In this document: positions 16,012 through 24,072 of the stretch, in pieces
How positions within the stretch are numbered: position 1 is the first letter of the stretch
Layout of the letters: each line of letters begins with the position of its first letter
Assembly (NCBI RefSeq): GCF_000739595.1
Contig: NZ_BBJP01000002.1
Location: forward strand, 1 to 64,000
Source of the DNA: Halorubrum halophilum
GTDB lineage: Archaea; Halobacteriota; Halobacteria; Halobacteriales; Haloferacaceae
DNA: 64,000 bases
Direction: 5' to 3'
Notes under the pieces: generated by a model
The model's input: only the letters and a program-made list of their open reading frames with translations
What the model was told of the DNA's origin: nothing
Databases searched by the model: none
Made by a program: the position numbers and the translations under genes

Positions 16012-17836
16012 CTCCGAGCCGCTCGATCACCACGAAGCTGAGCCCGGTGACCACGAGGAGGACGACGCCCATTGCGGTCGCCGGTCCGAGCCGGCGCCCG
16101 ATGAAGCGTTCGATGGCGACCGGCATCGTGTACGCGTCGGCGCCGGTTGCGAGCACGACGGTCGCCGTGAACTCCCCGATCGAGATGGCGAACGCGAACG
16201 CCGCGCCCGCGACGACACCCGGCCACACGAGGGGGAGTTCCACGTCGCGGATCACCCGCGCCCGCGACGCGCCGAGCGCCCGCGCCGACTCGATCAGCGA
16301 GCGGTCGAGCCCCTCGAGCCCGGGCGCGACCGTCCGGACGACGAAGGGGTAGCCCGCGACTGCGTGCGCGACGACGATGGCGACCGCGCCGGTCGCCGCG
16401 AACCGCCAGCCCGCGATCTCGACGCCGAAGACGAGCCCCCGGAGGAGCCCGAGGCCGACGATGATCCCGGAGACCGCGAGGGGGGCCATCGCGGCCGCGT
16501 CGACCAGCTTCCGCCCGCGGTACCGCCGGGTCGTCAGCACCGCGACGACGACGCCCATCGGGAGGGCAAGCAGGGTCGCGGCGCTCGCGAACGTCAGCGA
16601 GTTGCGAATTGCGGGCCACGGCCGCACCTGGAACGCCGCCCCCGTCTGCTGGCGGTCAAGGAGGAACCGGTAGTGGTCGAGCGTGAGCGCGCCGTCCCCG
16701 CCCATGACGCTCGCGAGGACCATCGAGGCGATCGGCGCGACGAAGACGAGCCCCGCGACGACGGCGTAGGCGGCGAGTCCGAGTCGGGGGACGACCTCCC
16801 GGAGGGACGGCGCCGAAGGAGTCAGAGACTTACGCGGGAGGGGCCGAACGCCCCGCGAGCTGACCGTGTTTTTCGCCTCGTACCGCAGGTACGCGAGCAG
16901 CACGCCGAGCGATATCACGAGTTCGACGATCGCCAGCGCGGCGGCCTCGGCGTAGCTCAGGTCGCGCACCAGCCGGTAGACGAACACCTCGACGGTCGCC
17001 AACTGGAACCCGCCGAGCGCGAGGACGATGGGGAAGGTGCCGAAGGTGAACACGAACGTCAGCGCCGCGCCGGTCAGCACGGCGGGGTACACCTGCGGCG
17101 CGACCACGTCGAAGAACGCCCGGACCGGCCCCGCGCCGAGGCTCCGGGCGGTCTCGACCGCACTCGCGTCGACCGACTCCCACGCCGCGGTCGTCACCCG
17201 AGCGACGAGCGGCGCGTTGTAAAAGGCGTGGGCGATCACGATCGCCTCCAGCGTGAACATGAGGTCGACGGGCGGGAGCCCGACGGCGGCCAAGACCGCG
17301 TTCAGCGTCCCGTTGGTGCCGAACGTGGCGACGAAGCCGACGGCGACCATGATCGACGGGAGCACGAACGGGACGATCGTCAGCGACCGCAGGGTGCGCC
17401 GCCCCGGGAACTCGAAGCGCGCGAGCAGGTAGGCGGCCGGGAGCCCCAGGGCGACGCTGGCGACCGTCGACAGCGCGGCCTGATACGCGGTGAACCCGAC
17501 GATCCCGAGCCGGCGGTCCGGCGAGAGGAGGGCGCGCGCGACCGCCACCGGCGACTCGCCCGCGAACAGCCGGGCGAACTCCCCGAAGTAGAACGGGTCG
17601 CGGAGCAGCTCGGCAAAGACGGCGAGGGTAGGGGCGCCGTCGACGACGACCGCCTCGATCAGGACCGTCCCGACCGGGTAGTAGAACGCAGCGACGAGCA
17701 CGGCGCTCGTGACGACCGCGAGCGCGGTCAGGAGGCGACCGCGGAGGCGTCGCGCGAGGCGGTCGCGGAGGGAGCGGCCTCGGCGGGGGTCGGCGGCGTC
17801 GCCGCCCTCGCCGGCACCGGGGCTGGCGTCGGACAC
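15992..17836 (-). CDS. thiP: thiamine-type ABC transporter permease (fused two-module)
   Basis: About 614 residues containing two binding-protein-dependent permease modules, each with about six helices and an EAA loop. These are visible as ESVDASAVETARSLGAGPVRAFFDVVAPQVYPAV in the first half and EGLDRSLIESARALGASRARVIRDVELPLVWPGV in the second. This fused layout is that of ThiP/AfuB. A GTG at 17887 would overlap thiB by 44 bases. The GTG at 17836, seven bases after the thiB stop, is a more usual start and loses only a disordered stretch. The sequence gives no direct clue to substrate. Confidence 0.85.
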   Translation of the reverse strand: MSDASPGAGEGGDAADPRRGRSLRDRLARRLRGRLLTALAVVTSAVLVAAFYYPVGTVLIEAVVVDGAPTLAVFAELLRDPFYFGEFARLFAGESPVAVARALLSPDRRLGIVGFTAYQAALSTVASVALGLPAAYLLARFEFPGRRTLRSLTIVPFVLPSIMVAVGFVATFGTNGTLNAVLAAVGLPPVDLMFTLEAIVIAHAFYNAPLVARVTTAAWESVDASAVETARSLGAGPVRAFFDVVAPQVYPAVLTGAALTFVFTFGTFPIVLALGGFQLATVEVFVYRLVRDLSYAEAAALAIVELVISLGVLLAYLRYEAKNTVSSRGVRPLPRKSLTPSAPSLREVVPRLGLAAYAVVAGLVFVAPIASMVLASVMGGDGALTLDHYRFLLDRQQTGAAFQVRPWPAIRNSLTFASAATLLALPMGVVVAVLTTRRYRGRKLVDAAAMAPLAVSGIIVGLGLLRGLVFGVEIAGWRFAATGAVAIVVAHAVAGYPFVVRTVAPGLEGLDRSLIESARALGASRARVIRDVELPLVWPGVVAGAAFAFAISIGEFTATVVLATGADAYTMPVAIERFIGRRLGPATAMGVVLLVVTGLSFVVIERLGGEHRGF

Positions 17837-17843
17837 GCTGCCG

Positions 17844-19151
17844 TCAGTTCCCGGCGAACTGCCGCTCCCAGTCTTCGACCCACTCACTGACCGAGCCTTG
17901 GAGCTCGTCGTACGTGAACGTCACCGGTTCGGAGGGCTCCTGCGCCAGCTCGGCGTAGTCGTCGGGGAGCTCGGCCGTGTCAGTCGCGGGGAAGGCGACG
18001 TTGCGCTCGGCGATCTGCCCCTGCACGTCCGGCTCCAGCATGAACGACATGAACTCGCGGGCGAGCGCCGGCTCGTCGGCGTCGGCGAAGACCGCCATCC
18101 CCTCCGGGTTGGCGTACGCCTGATCGTTCAGGAAGCGGACCTGGTGTTTCTCCAGGTCCTGTCCCTCCATGTTCGCGAATACCTGATCGGTCGAGTAGGA
18201 GACGACCATCGGGGCCTCGCCCCCGCTCCAGGCGCTGTAGGCGTCGTCCCACGACCCGAGCACGCGCACGTCGTTGTCCTGCAGCTCCGCCCAGTAGTCG
18301 AGGTAGTCGTAGTCGGGGTCGCCGTCGCCGCCCTCGACCGACCCGTCCGACCCGTCGCCGAACCGGTGGACCGTGTGGAGCAGGAACGACCGCCCCGTCG
18401 ACGACGCACCGGGGTTCTGCGCGATGAGTGCGCCCGCGTGCTCGTCGTCGAGCAGGCCGTCGAACGTCTCCGGCGCCTCGATCGCGGTGCCGTCGTACAC
18501 GAGGCTCACGTAGCCGGTATCGAAGGGGACGGCGCGGTCGAACGGGTCGAACAGCAGTCCCTCCCGCACGTCGTCGAACCCCTCGACCTCGCCGCGCTCG
18601 ACGAACAGGTCGTCGTCGAGCGTCTCGTCGACGCGCACGAGGTCCTCGGTGGTGAGCCCGACGTAGAGGTCCGCGTCGATCGAGACTCCCGAACCGGCGC
18701 GCTCGACGTAGTAGTTCACCTCGTTGTCCGGGGTCGCCCATTCGAGTTCGGCGTCGACCCGCGACTCGAACTCTTCTTTGAGCCACTCGCCGGGGCTCAC
18801 CGACGGCGCGTCGATGAAGCTGCTGTAGGTCGCGACCGTGAGGGTCGGGGTCTCGTCGTCGCCGTCGGAGCCGCCCTCGCCGTCCTCCCCGTCCTCGCCG
18901 TCGCTTCCGTTCGCTTCGTCGTCGCCGTCAGTCCCGTCTGAGCCGCCACTCGCGTCTCCGCCGTCCGTCGGCTCGGCGCTACACCCCGCGAGCGCGACGG
19001 CTCCCGCCGCGCCGCCGAGCGCGAGGAACCGGCGGCGGGTGGGCCGATCGGCACGTCTCGCGGTGCGTCCGGCCGTACCGCCGCGGGAGCCCGCCCGCCG
19101 GTCGTCGGGGGCGTCACGCCGGTTCGTCTCGGTCGCGTCGTCGTTGGTCAT
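17844..19151 (-). CDS. thiB: thiamine ABC transporter substrate-binding lipoprotein (Tat-exported)
   Basis: A 435-residue binding protein. The N-terminus has a twin-arginine signal RPTRRRFLALGGAAGAVALAGC with a lipobox cysteine, so it is exported folded and lipid-anchored. A Ser/Gly/Asp/Glu-rich linker follows. The mature domain follows ThiB/TbpA closely: LTVATYSSFIDAPSVSPGEWLKEEF, DADLYVGLTTEDL, VPFDTGYVSLVYDGTAIEAP, VVSYSTDQVF and FMLEPDVQGQIAERNVAFPATD, ending TFTYDELQGSVSEWVEDWERQF. This C-terminal pattern is why thiamine is preferred over iron or polyamines. It heads the thiB-thiP-thiQ operon. A TTATGTAA TATA box (19182-19175) lies 24-31 bases upstream. Confidence 0.85.
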   Translation of the reverse strand: MTNDDATETNRRDAPDDRRAGSRGGTAGRTARRADRPTRRRFLALGGAAGAVALAGCSAEPTDGGDASGGSDGTDGDDEANGSDGEDGEDGEGGSDGDDETPTLTVATYSSFIDAPSVSPGEWLKEEFESRVDAELEWATPDNEVNYYVERAGSGVSIDADLYVGLTTEDLVRVDETLDDDLFVERGEVEGFDDVREGLLFDPFDRAVPFDTGYVSLVYDGTAIEAPETFDGLLDDEHAGALIAQNPGASSTGRSFLLHTVHRFGDGSDGSVEGGDGDPDYDYLDYWAELQDNDVRVLGSWDDAYSAWSGGEAPMVVSYSTDQVFANMEGQDLEKHQVRFLNDQAYANPEGMAVFADADEPALAREFMSFMLEPDVQGQIAERNVAFPATDTAELPDDYAELAQEPSEPVTFTYDELQGSVSEWVEDWERQFAGN

Positions 19152-19174
19152 TACCGGGTTGTTACACTCAGTGG

Positions 19175-19182
19175 TTACATAA
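19175..19182 (-). promoter_or_regulatory. TATA box of the thiBPQ operon
   Basis: TTATGTAA on the minus strand, 24-31 bases before the ATG of thiB, implies a leaderless message. With practically no leader there is no room for a thiamine riboswitch, so any thiamine control must act at the promoter. Confidence 0.55.
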
Positions 19183-19319
19183 GGGATTCGTGTCGCGGGC
19201 GACGGGAGCAGAGGCGGTGAGACGGGAGAGACACGGAGCGAAACGCGCGAGCGATGGAGCGTATCAACTTCGATAGCGCCGCCGACATCGATTTACCGCG
19301 TCACGGCTTTCTCATCTTC

Positions 19320-20165
19320 ATGAACGAGGGACCGGCCGGGCGCGAGGCCGAGAGATCGATCCGGGAGGCGGCCGGCGTCACGCGACGACGCCTGCTCGCG
19401 GGCGGCGCGGCCGTCGCCGCCGCGGGGCTGGCGGGCTGTCTCGGCGGGCGCGACGGGCCGTTGCCGGAGCCGACGGTGACGAGCGACCGGATCGACGACG
19501 GCTGGCGGCTCCTCGACGAGTCGGAGAGCACGGTGTTCGAGCAGTCGTACGGCCCGGTGACGGTGACGGCGCTCGAACACACGCGGATCTACGAGTACGT
19601 CTCGGTCGCCGAGGCGCTGTCGGAGACGTTCGGCGCGAGCGGGTCGCCGGTCGTCTTCTTTGCCACCCGGATCGACGTCCGGCCGGCGATCGACAGCCTC
19701 CCGGCCGGGGTCGGGCGGGACCGGCTGATGGCAGAGGTGGAGACCGCCGCGGTCGACGCGTTCCGGTCGCAGCTGAGCGCGAGCGGGATCGAGAACGTCG
19801 AGATCGTCGACGAGGGGACGAGCACCGTGCGGAGCGGTCACACCGCGACGACGTGGCAACTGGAGGGCGAGTTCGCCGTCGACGGCGAACTCCCGCTTCC
19901 CGACGGGTCGACGAGAGATCTCGCCGAGACCGTCGAGATCGAATCGCGGCTGGGCGTCTGGCACGACGGCACCGACGTGTTGGTTGCGGGGGGCGCGCAC
20001 CCGGCGGAGCCGCTCACGGGAGTGATAGACGACGCCCTCCCGAGCCTGATCGACGCCGAGACCTTCCTCGAAGAGACGGCGGACGAGGAGACGAGGGACG
20101 CGCTCGCGACCGAGCCCGGAACCTTCGACGAGGAGATCTCGGCGCTGCTCATCTCGGTGGAGTGA
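19320..20165 (+). CDS. Tat-exported lipoprotein of unknown function
   Basis: About 281 residues. The N-terminus carries VTRRRLLAGGAAVAAAGLAGCLGG, a twin-arginine signal ending in a lipobox (LAGC), so the protein is exported and membrane-anchored. The mature part is a mixed alpha/beta domain beginning SYGPVTVTALEHTRIYEY and ending in a helical acidic tail. It resembles a haloarchaeal family called DUF6517 in some annotations, from memory. An in-frame ATG lies at 19254, but an ATTTACCG box at 19288-19295 places transcription close to ATG 19320. The gene is divergent from thiB, yet no shared function is evident. Confidence 0.75.
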   Translation: MNEGPAGREAERSIREAAGVTRRRLLAGGAAVAAAGLAGCLGGRDGPLPEPTVTSDRIDDGWRLLDESESTVFEQSYGPVTVTALEHTRIYEYVSVAEALSETFGASGSPVVFFATRIDVRPAIDSLPAGVGRDRLMAEVETAAVDAFRSQLSASGIENVEIVDEGTSTVRSGHTATTWQLEGEFAVDGELPLPDGSTRDLAETVEIESRLGVWHDGTDVLVAGGAHPAEPLTGVIDDALPSLIDAETFLEETADEETRDALATEPGTFDEEISALLISVE

Positions 20166-20208
20166 GCGGCTGCGGGCCACGGGCTTCCGGCCCCGCCGAA
20201 CCGACCCG

Positions 20209-20214
20209 TTTAAT
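20209..20214 (+). promoter_or_regulatory. TATA box of hisA
   Basis: TTTAAT, 25-30 bases before the hisA ATG, implies a leaderless transcript and independent transcription from the lipoprotein gene. Confidence 0.55.
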
Positions 20215-20238
20215 CCGCGCCCGCGACTCCGTCCCGGT

Positions 20239-20979
20239 ATGAGCGGTTTCCCTTCCTTCGAGGTGATCCCCGCCGTCGACGTGCAGGACGGCGAGGTCGT
20301 CCAGCTGGTCGGCGGCGAGCGCGGCACGGGCAAGCGCTACGGCGACCCGGTCGAGGCCGCCAGGCGCTGGATCGAGGCGGGCGCGGAGACGCTCCACCTC
20401 GTCGACCTCGACGGCGCGTTCGAGGGCGAGCGCGTCAACGCCGACGCGATCGAGGCGGTCGTCGAGAGCGTCCCGGACGAGATCGGTCTCCAGCTCGGCG
20501 GCGGCATCCGGGCCGCCGAGGGCGCGCGAGAGCTCCTCGATCTGGGACTCGACCGAGTGATACTGGGGACCGCGGCGGTCGAGACCCCCGAGATCGTCGC
20601 CGAGATCGACGAGACGCATCCGGGAAGCGTCGTGGTCAGCCTCGACGCGAAGGACGGCGAGGTTGTCGTGTCGGGCTGGACCGAGGGGACCGGGCTGGAC
20701 CCCGCCGAGGCGGCCGCGCGCTACGAGGAACTTGGCGCGGGCGCGATCCTCTTCACGAACGTCGACGTCGAGGGACAGTTGGAGGGGATCGATCGGGAAG
20801 CAGTGGAGAGCGTGGTCGACGCGGTCGACATCCCGGTGATCGCCTCCGGCGGCGTGGCAGCGATTGACGACGTGGTCGCGCTGAAGGAGGCGGGCGCGGC
20901 CGCGGTCGTCGTGGGGACCGCACTGTACGAGGGCAAGTTCACGCTTCGGGAGGCGCAGAGAGCGGCCGACGGGGTTTGA
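20239..20979 (+). CDS. hisA: phosphoribosylformimino-AICAR-phosphate isomerase (histidine synthesis)
   Basis: A 246-residue TIM barrel that performs the fourth step of histidine synthesis, the Amadori isomerisation of ProFAR to PRFAR. The N-terminal strand FEVIPAVDVQDGEVVQLVGGERGTG holds the catalytic aspartate. The second phosphate-binding half includes GGIRAAEGARELLDLGLDRVILGTAAVE and IPVIASGGVAAIDDVVALKEAGAAAVVVGTALYEGKFTL. Length is typical (240-250). The gene stands alone, and hisB is 2.4 kb away on the same strand, showing the scattered his genes usual in haloarchaea. Confidence 0.95.
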   Translation: MSGFPSFEVIPAVDVQDGEVVQLVGGERGTGKRYGDPVEAARRWIEAGAETLHLVDLDGAFEGERVNADAIEAVVESVPDEIGLQLGGGIRAAEGARELLDLGLDRVILGTAAVETPEIVAEIDETHPGSVVVSLDAKDGEVVVSGWTEGTGLDPAEAAARYEELGAGAILFTNVDVEGQLEGIDREAVESVVDAVDIPVIASGGVAAIDDVVALKEAGAAAVVVGTALYEGKFTLREAQRAADGV

Positions 20980-21001
20980 ACCGCACGAGTCGAGTCGGTG
21001 G

Positions 21002-21850
21002 TTACTCCTCCGACTCCTCGTCGGCGTCCGTACGCTCCCGCTGAACGACGAGCACCGGGCCGAGGAACCGCTCCGCGACCTGTTCCGACGGCATTCCGAA
21101 GACGAACGTGGTGACCGAGGGGTCCGTCTCTCCCATGACGACCGCGTCATGCGTCTCGCCGAGCTCCGCGATCGCGTCGATGGGAGTCTGTTCAGACGGG
21201 GTTTCGACGAGAACGTCGATGGCGCCCGGCTCCATCCCGCGCTCGACGAGTTCGCTCCGCACCCCGTTCAACAGCGTCTCCGCGTCGTCTTCGGGCTCGC
21301 CTTCGCCGAGGATGTGGTACAGGGTGACACCGATATCAGTGCCGGCGAACAGCCCGGCGACAAGCCGCGTGTTTCGGCCGATACCGACGGTTCCGCGCAC
21401 GGCGACGAGGACGGATTCGAGGCTCTCGACGCTATTCGGCACAAGCACCGCGAGAGAGTCGTACTCGTAGATGAGGCGGTCGATCGTGGTCTGTTCGTCG
21501 TGGGTAAAGACGAGCCGCGTCTCGACGGTCGCCCCCGTCTCGGTGAGCGTATCGGCGAAGCCGTTGAGCTTCGACATCGCTTTATCCCCGAACTGCTCGC
21601 GGGCCTGTTCGGTCGCCGTCTGATCGGGGAGCACGTGGTAGCCGAGCAGCACGACGTGCGCGTTCGCGAGGAGGTCCGGGACCCCAGCCGGGAGCGAGTC
21701 GCCCTCCAGCACTTCCAGCGGAACGAGGACCGTTGGGCGTTCGGGGGGCCGCTCCGAGTCGTCGCGCCCCGAAGTCCCGCTCTCGTCCGTGGGTCGTCCG
21801 CCGTCAGTCGTCGGCTGTTCGTCCGTCGTCGGCGTGTGTGTCAGTGTCAT
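21002..21850 (-). CDS. UspA-type protein coupled to the APC permease
   Basis: About 282 residues. After a disordered, charged N-terminus the protein has two UspA-like folds: RPTVLVPLEVLEGDSLPAGVPDLLANAHVVLLGYHVL with IDRLIYEYDSLAVLVPNSVESL, then ETHDAVVMGETDPSVTTFVFGMPSEQVAERFLGPVLVVQRE. The classical ATP loop (G-x2-G-x9-G-S/T) is not clear, so nucleotide binding is uncertain. The ATG at 21850 follows the permease stop by one base (TGAGATG), which implies translational coupling. An earlier in-frame start at 21874 would overlap the permease. It probably regulates the permease in trans, as the fused UspA domains do in the 7996 gene. Confidence 0.85.
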   Translation of the reverse strand: MTLTHTPTTDEQPTTDGGRPTDESGTSGRDDSERPPERPTVLVPLEVLEGDSLPAGVPDLLANAHVVLLGYHVLPDQTATEQAREQFGDKAMSKLNGFADTLTETGATVETRLVFTHDEQTTIDRLIYEYDSLAVLVPNSVESLESVLVAVRGTVGIGRNTRLVAGLFAGTDIGVTLYHILGEGEPEDDAETLLNGVRSELVERGMEPGAIDVLVETPSEQTPIDAIAELGETHDAVVMGETDPSVTTFVFGMPSEQVAERFLGPVLVVQRERTDADEESEE

Positions 21851-21851
21851 C

Positions 21852-23300
21852 TCAGAACTCACCCTTGAGATCAACGCCGGTCGCGTAGTAGCGGTACCAC
21901 GCGTAGCTCAGCGCCATCACCACGAATCCGATAGCGATCGAGGCCGGCTGCATGAACGCGATGAGCGCGAAGCTCGCGAGCCCGCCGACCCCCGCGACGG
22001 CGAATCCGGCCGGACAGCGGAACGTCGGGGTGTACCAGTCGGGCCGCTCGCGGCGGAGCTGGATCAGGGCGACGCAGATCAGCCCGTACATCACGAGGTG
22101 GAGGAAGGAGGCGACCTCCGCGAGCAGTTCCACCTGCCCCGTCGCGGAGAGCACCACGATCGGGCCGCCCGCGAGCCCCAAGGCGACGTGCGGAGTGCCG
22201 TACTTGAGGTTGAGCCGGCTCGCCGCCTCGGGGATGAGTCCGTCGCGACTCACCGCGTACACCGCCCGCGAGGCGCTGAGGATCGAGGCGTTCGCGCTGG
22301 AGAAGGTCGCCAACAGCCCCGCGATGACGATGGCGAGCGCGCCGGGGAACCCGGCGAACTCGCGGGCGACCTCGACCATCGCCGTCTCGCCGAACTCGCC
22401 GAGGCGAGCGCTCCCGAACGCGCTCGTCGCGACGAAGATGGTGACGACGTAGAAGACGCCGACGACGATCACCGAGCCGACCATCGCCAGCGGGAGATTC
22501 CGGGAGGGCTCTTTGATGTCGCCGGCGACCGTCGCGACCTGCGCGAAGCCGAGGTAGGAGGTGAACACGAGCGCGGCGGTCTGCAGCACCGGAAGCGCCC
22601 CACCGGGCGGGAAGAAGCGTTCCGGCACGCTCTCGGACCCGAACACGCCGAGCGCGTCGAGGCTCCCGTAGCTCAAAAACAACGTGAGGATGACCAGAAG
22701 CACGATCACGATGCCGTTCTGCAGCGACGCCGTGTTCTCTGTCCCGAAGAGGCTGAGGACGGTCAGCCCGATTCCGAACGCGACGCCGAGCGGGACCGCC
22801 GGGTTAACCGGGAGGGCGATCCCGGCTTCGAGAAACACCTGCCCGGCGTAGCTGCCGAGCCCGACGAGGTAGAATGCGGCCGCGAACACGAGCCCGAGCC
22901 ACAGCCCGAGCCCGACGATGGCGCCCGGGCCGGTTCCGAGCCCGCGCGAGATGAAGAAGTAGCCGCCGCCGCTGCGCGGCATCGCCGTGGCGAGTTCGGA
23001 GGTCGGCAGCGCGACCAACAGCGCGACCACCGCGCCGATCGCGAACGACAGCGCGGCCGCCGGGCCGGCGTTCTCGGCCGCGAGGCCCGGGAACACGAAG
23101 ATCCCCGCGCCGATCATCGTCCCGATGCCGATCGCGAGGCCGCCGACGAGCCCGATCGTCCGTTCGAGCTCCCCCTCGCCGGTGTCGGCGTCGACGATGT
23201 CGCCGAGAGCGTCGGAGACCTCGACGCCGCCGGGCGACGGGTCCGGCTCGGGACCCGCCGGTGACGGGCCGGACCCGTCGGAGGGTTCTGTATCATCCAT
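21852..23300 (-). CDS. APC-superfamily amino-acid permease
   Basis: A 482-residue permease. After about 50 disordered acidic residues come twelve helices starting [31 protein letters not shown], the conserved APC substrate loop. [18 protein letters not shown] and [30 protein letters not shown] follow. The reading frame stays open upstream to 24383, but that extension is basic, antisense to hisB, and lacks family similarity. ATG 23300 ([10 protein letters not shown]) is chosen. It is the first gene of a two-gene operon with the UspA-type protein. Substrate is probably an amino acid, not specified by sequence. Confidence 0.92.
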   Translation of the reverse strand: MDDTEPSDGSGPSPAGPEPDPSPGGVEVSDALGDIVDADTGEGELERTIGLVGGLAIGIGTMIGAGIFVFPGLAAENAGPAAALSFAIGAVVALLVALPTSELATAMPRSGGGYFFISRGLGTGPGAIVGLGLWLGLVFAAAFYLVGLGSYAGQVFLEAGIALPVNPAVPLGVAFGIGLTVLSLFGTENTASLQNGIVIVLLVILTLFLSYGSLDALGVFGSESVPERFFPPGGALPVLQTAALVFTSYLGFAQVATVAGDIKEPSRNLPLAMVGSVIVVGVFYVVTIFVATSAFGSARLGEFGETAMVEVAREFAGFPGALAIVIAGLLATFSSANASILSASRAVYAVSRDGLIPEAASRLNLKYGTPHVALGLAGGPIVVLSATGQVELLAEVASFLHLVMYGLICVALIQLRRERPDWYTPTFRCPAGFAVAGVGGLASFALIAFMQPASIAIGFVVMALSYAWYRYYATGVDLKGEF

Positions 23301-23402
23301 GCCGGGGGAGACGACTCGCGGAAGGGGCAAATATCCACCGGCGGTCGGGGCGCGGTCCGCCACACCCGCAATCCACTTACGAATCGCCCGCGACGGGCCG
23401 GT

Positions 23403-23999
23403 ATGAGCGAGCACGACCGGACCGCGGCCGTCACCCGCGAGACGAGCGAGACGACGATCGAACTCACACTCGCGATCGACGGCGACGGCGACAGTGAGGT
23501 CGACACCGGGATCGGCTTCTACGACCACATGCTGGCGTCGTTCGCCAAACACGGCCTCTTCGACCTGACGGTCAACTGCAACGGCGACCTCGACATCGAC
23601 GACCACCACACGGTCGAGGACGTGGCGATCTGCCTCGGCGAGGCGTTCGACGAGGCGCTCGGCGACAAGCGCGGCATCCGGCGGTACGCCGACCGACGGG
23701 TCCCCCTCGACGAGGCGGTCGCGAGCGTCGTCGTCGACGTCGCAGGCCGGCCCTACTACGAGTTCTCCGGAGAGTTCTCTCAGGAGTCGGTCGGGGAGTT
23801 CACCAGCGTCATGGCCGACCACTTCGCGCTGTCGTTGGCACAGAACGCCGGCCTGACGCTCCACGCCGAGATCGAGCGGGGCGACAACGCGCACCACGAG
23901 GTCGAGGCCCTTTTTAAGTCGCTCGCGCGGACGCTCGACGACGCAACGCGGCTCGACGAGCGTCGCAGCGACACGCCGAGCACGAAGGGCGAGCTGTAG
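23403..23999 (+). CDS. hisB: imidazoleglycerol-phosphate dehydratase
   Basis: A 198-residue metal-dependent dehydratase for the sixth step of histidine synthesis. Family motifs are [20 protein letters not shown], the metal ligands in [32 protein letters not shown] and the second HHE cluster [21 protein letters not shown]. Manganese is the usual cofactor, bound by the His-rich motifs. It has the stand-alone monofunctional form, as in other archaea. A CACTTACGAA promoter element lies 20-29 bases before the ATG. Confidence 0.96.
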   Translation: MSEHDRTAAVTRETSETTIELTLAIDGDGDSEVDTGIGFYDHMLASFAKHGLFDLTVNCNGDLDIDDHHTVEDVAICLGEAFDEALGDKRGIRRYADRRVPLDEAVASVVVDVAGRPYYEFSGEFSQESVGEFTSVMADHFALSLAQNAGLTLHAEIERGDNAHHEVEALFKSLARTLDDATRLDERRSDTPSTKGEL

Positions 24000-24072
24000 C
24001 GGGGAGCGGCTGCCGAGGCGCACACGACGGCGTTCCGACGGTTTAAATCGGGTCGGGACCCACCCTCCGGTA

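Noticed and set aside
15839-17890. 683-codon frame opposite thiP
   Set aside because: Antisense shadow of a well-supported permease; low-complexity DR/ER composition.
19152-19253. Thiamine riboswitch before thiB
   Set aside because: The TATA box is only 24-31 bases from the ATG; no space and no THI-box sequence.
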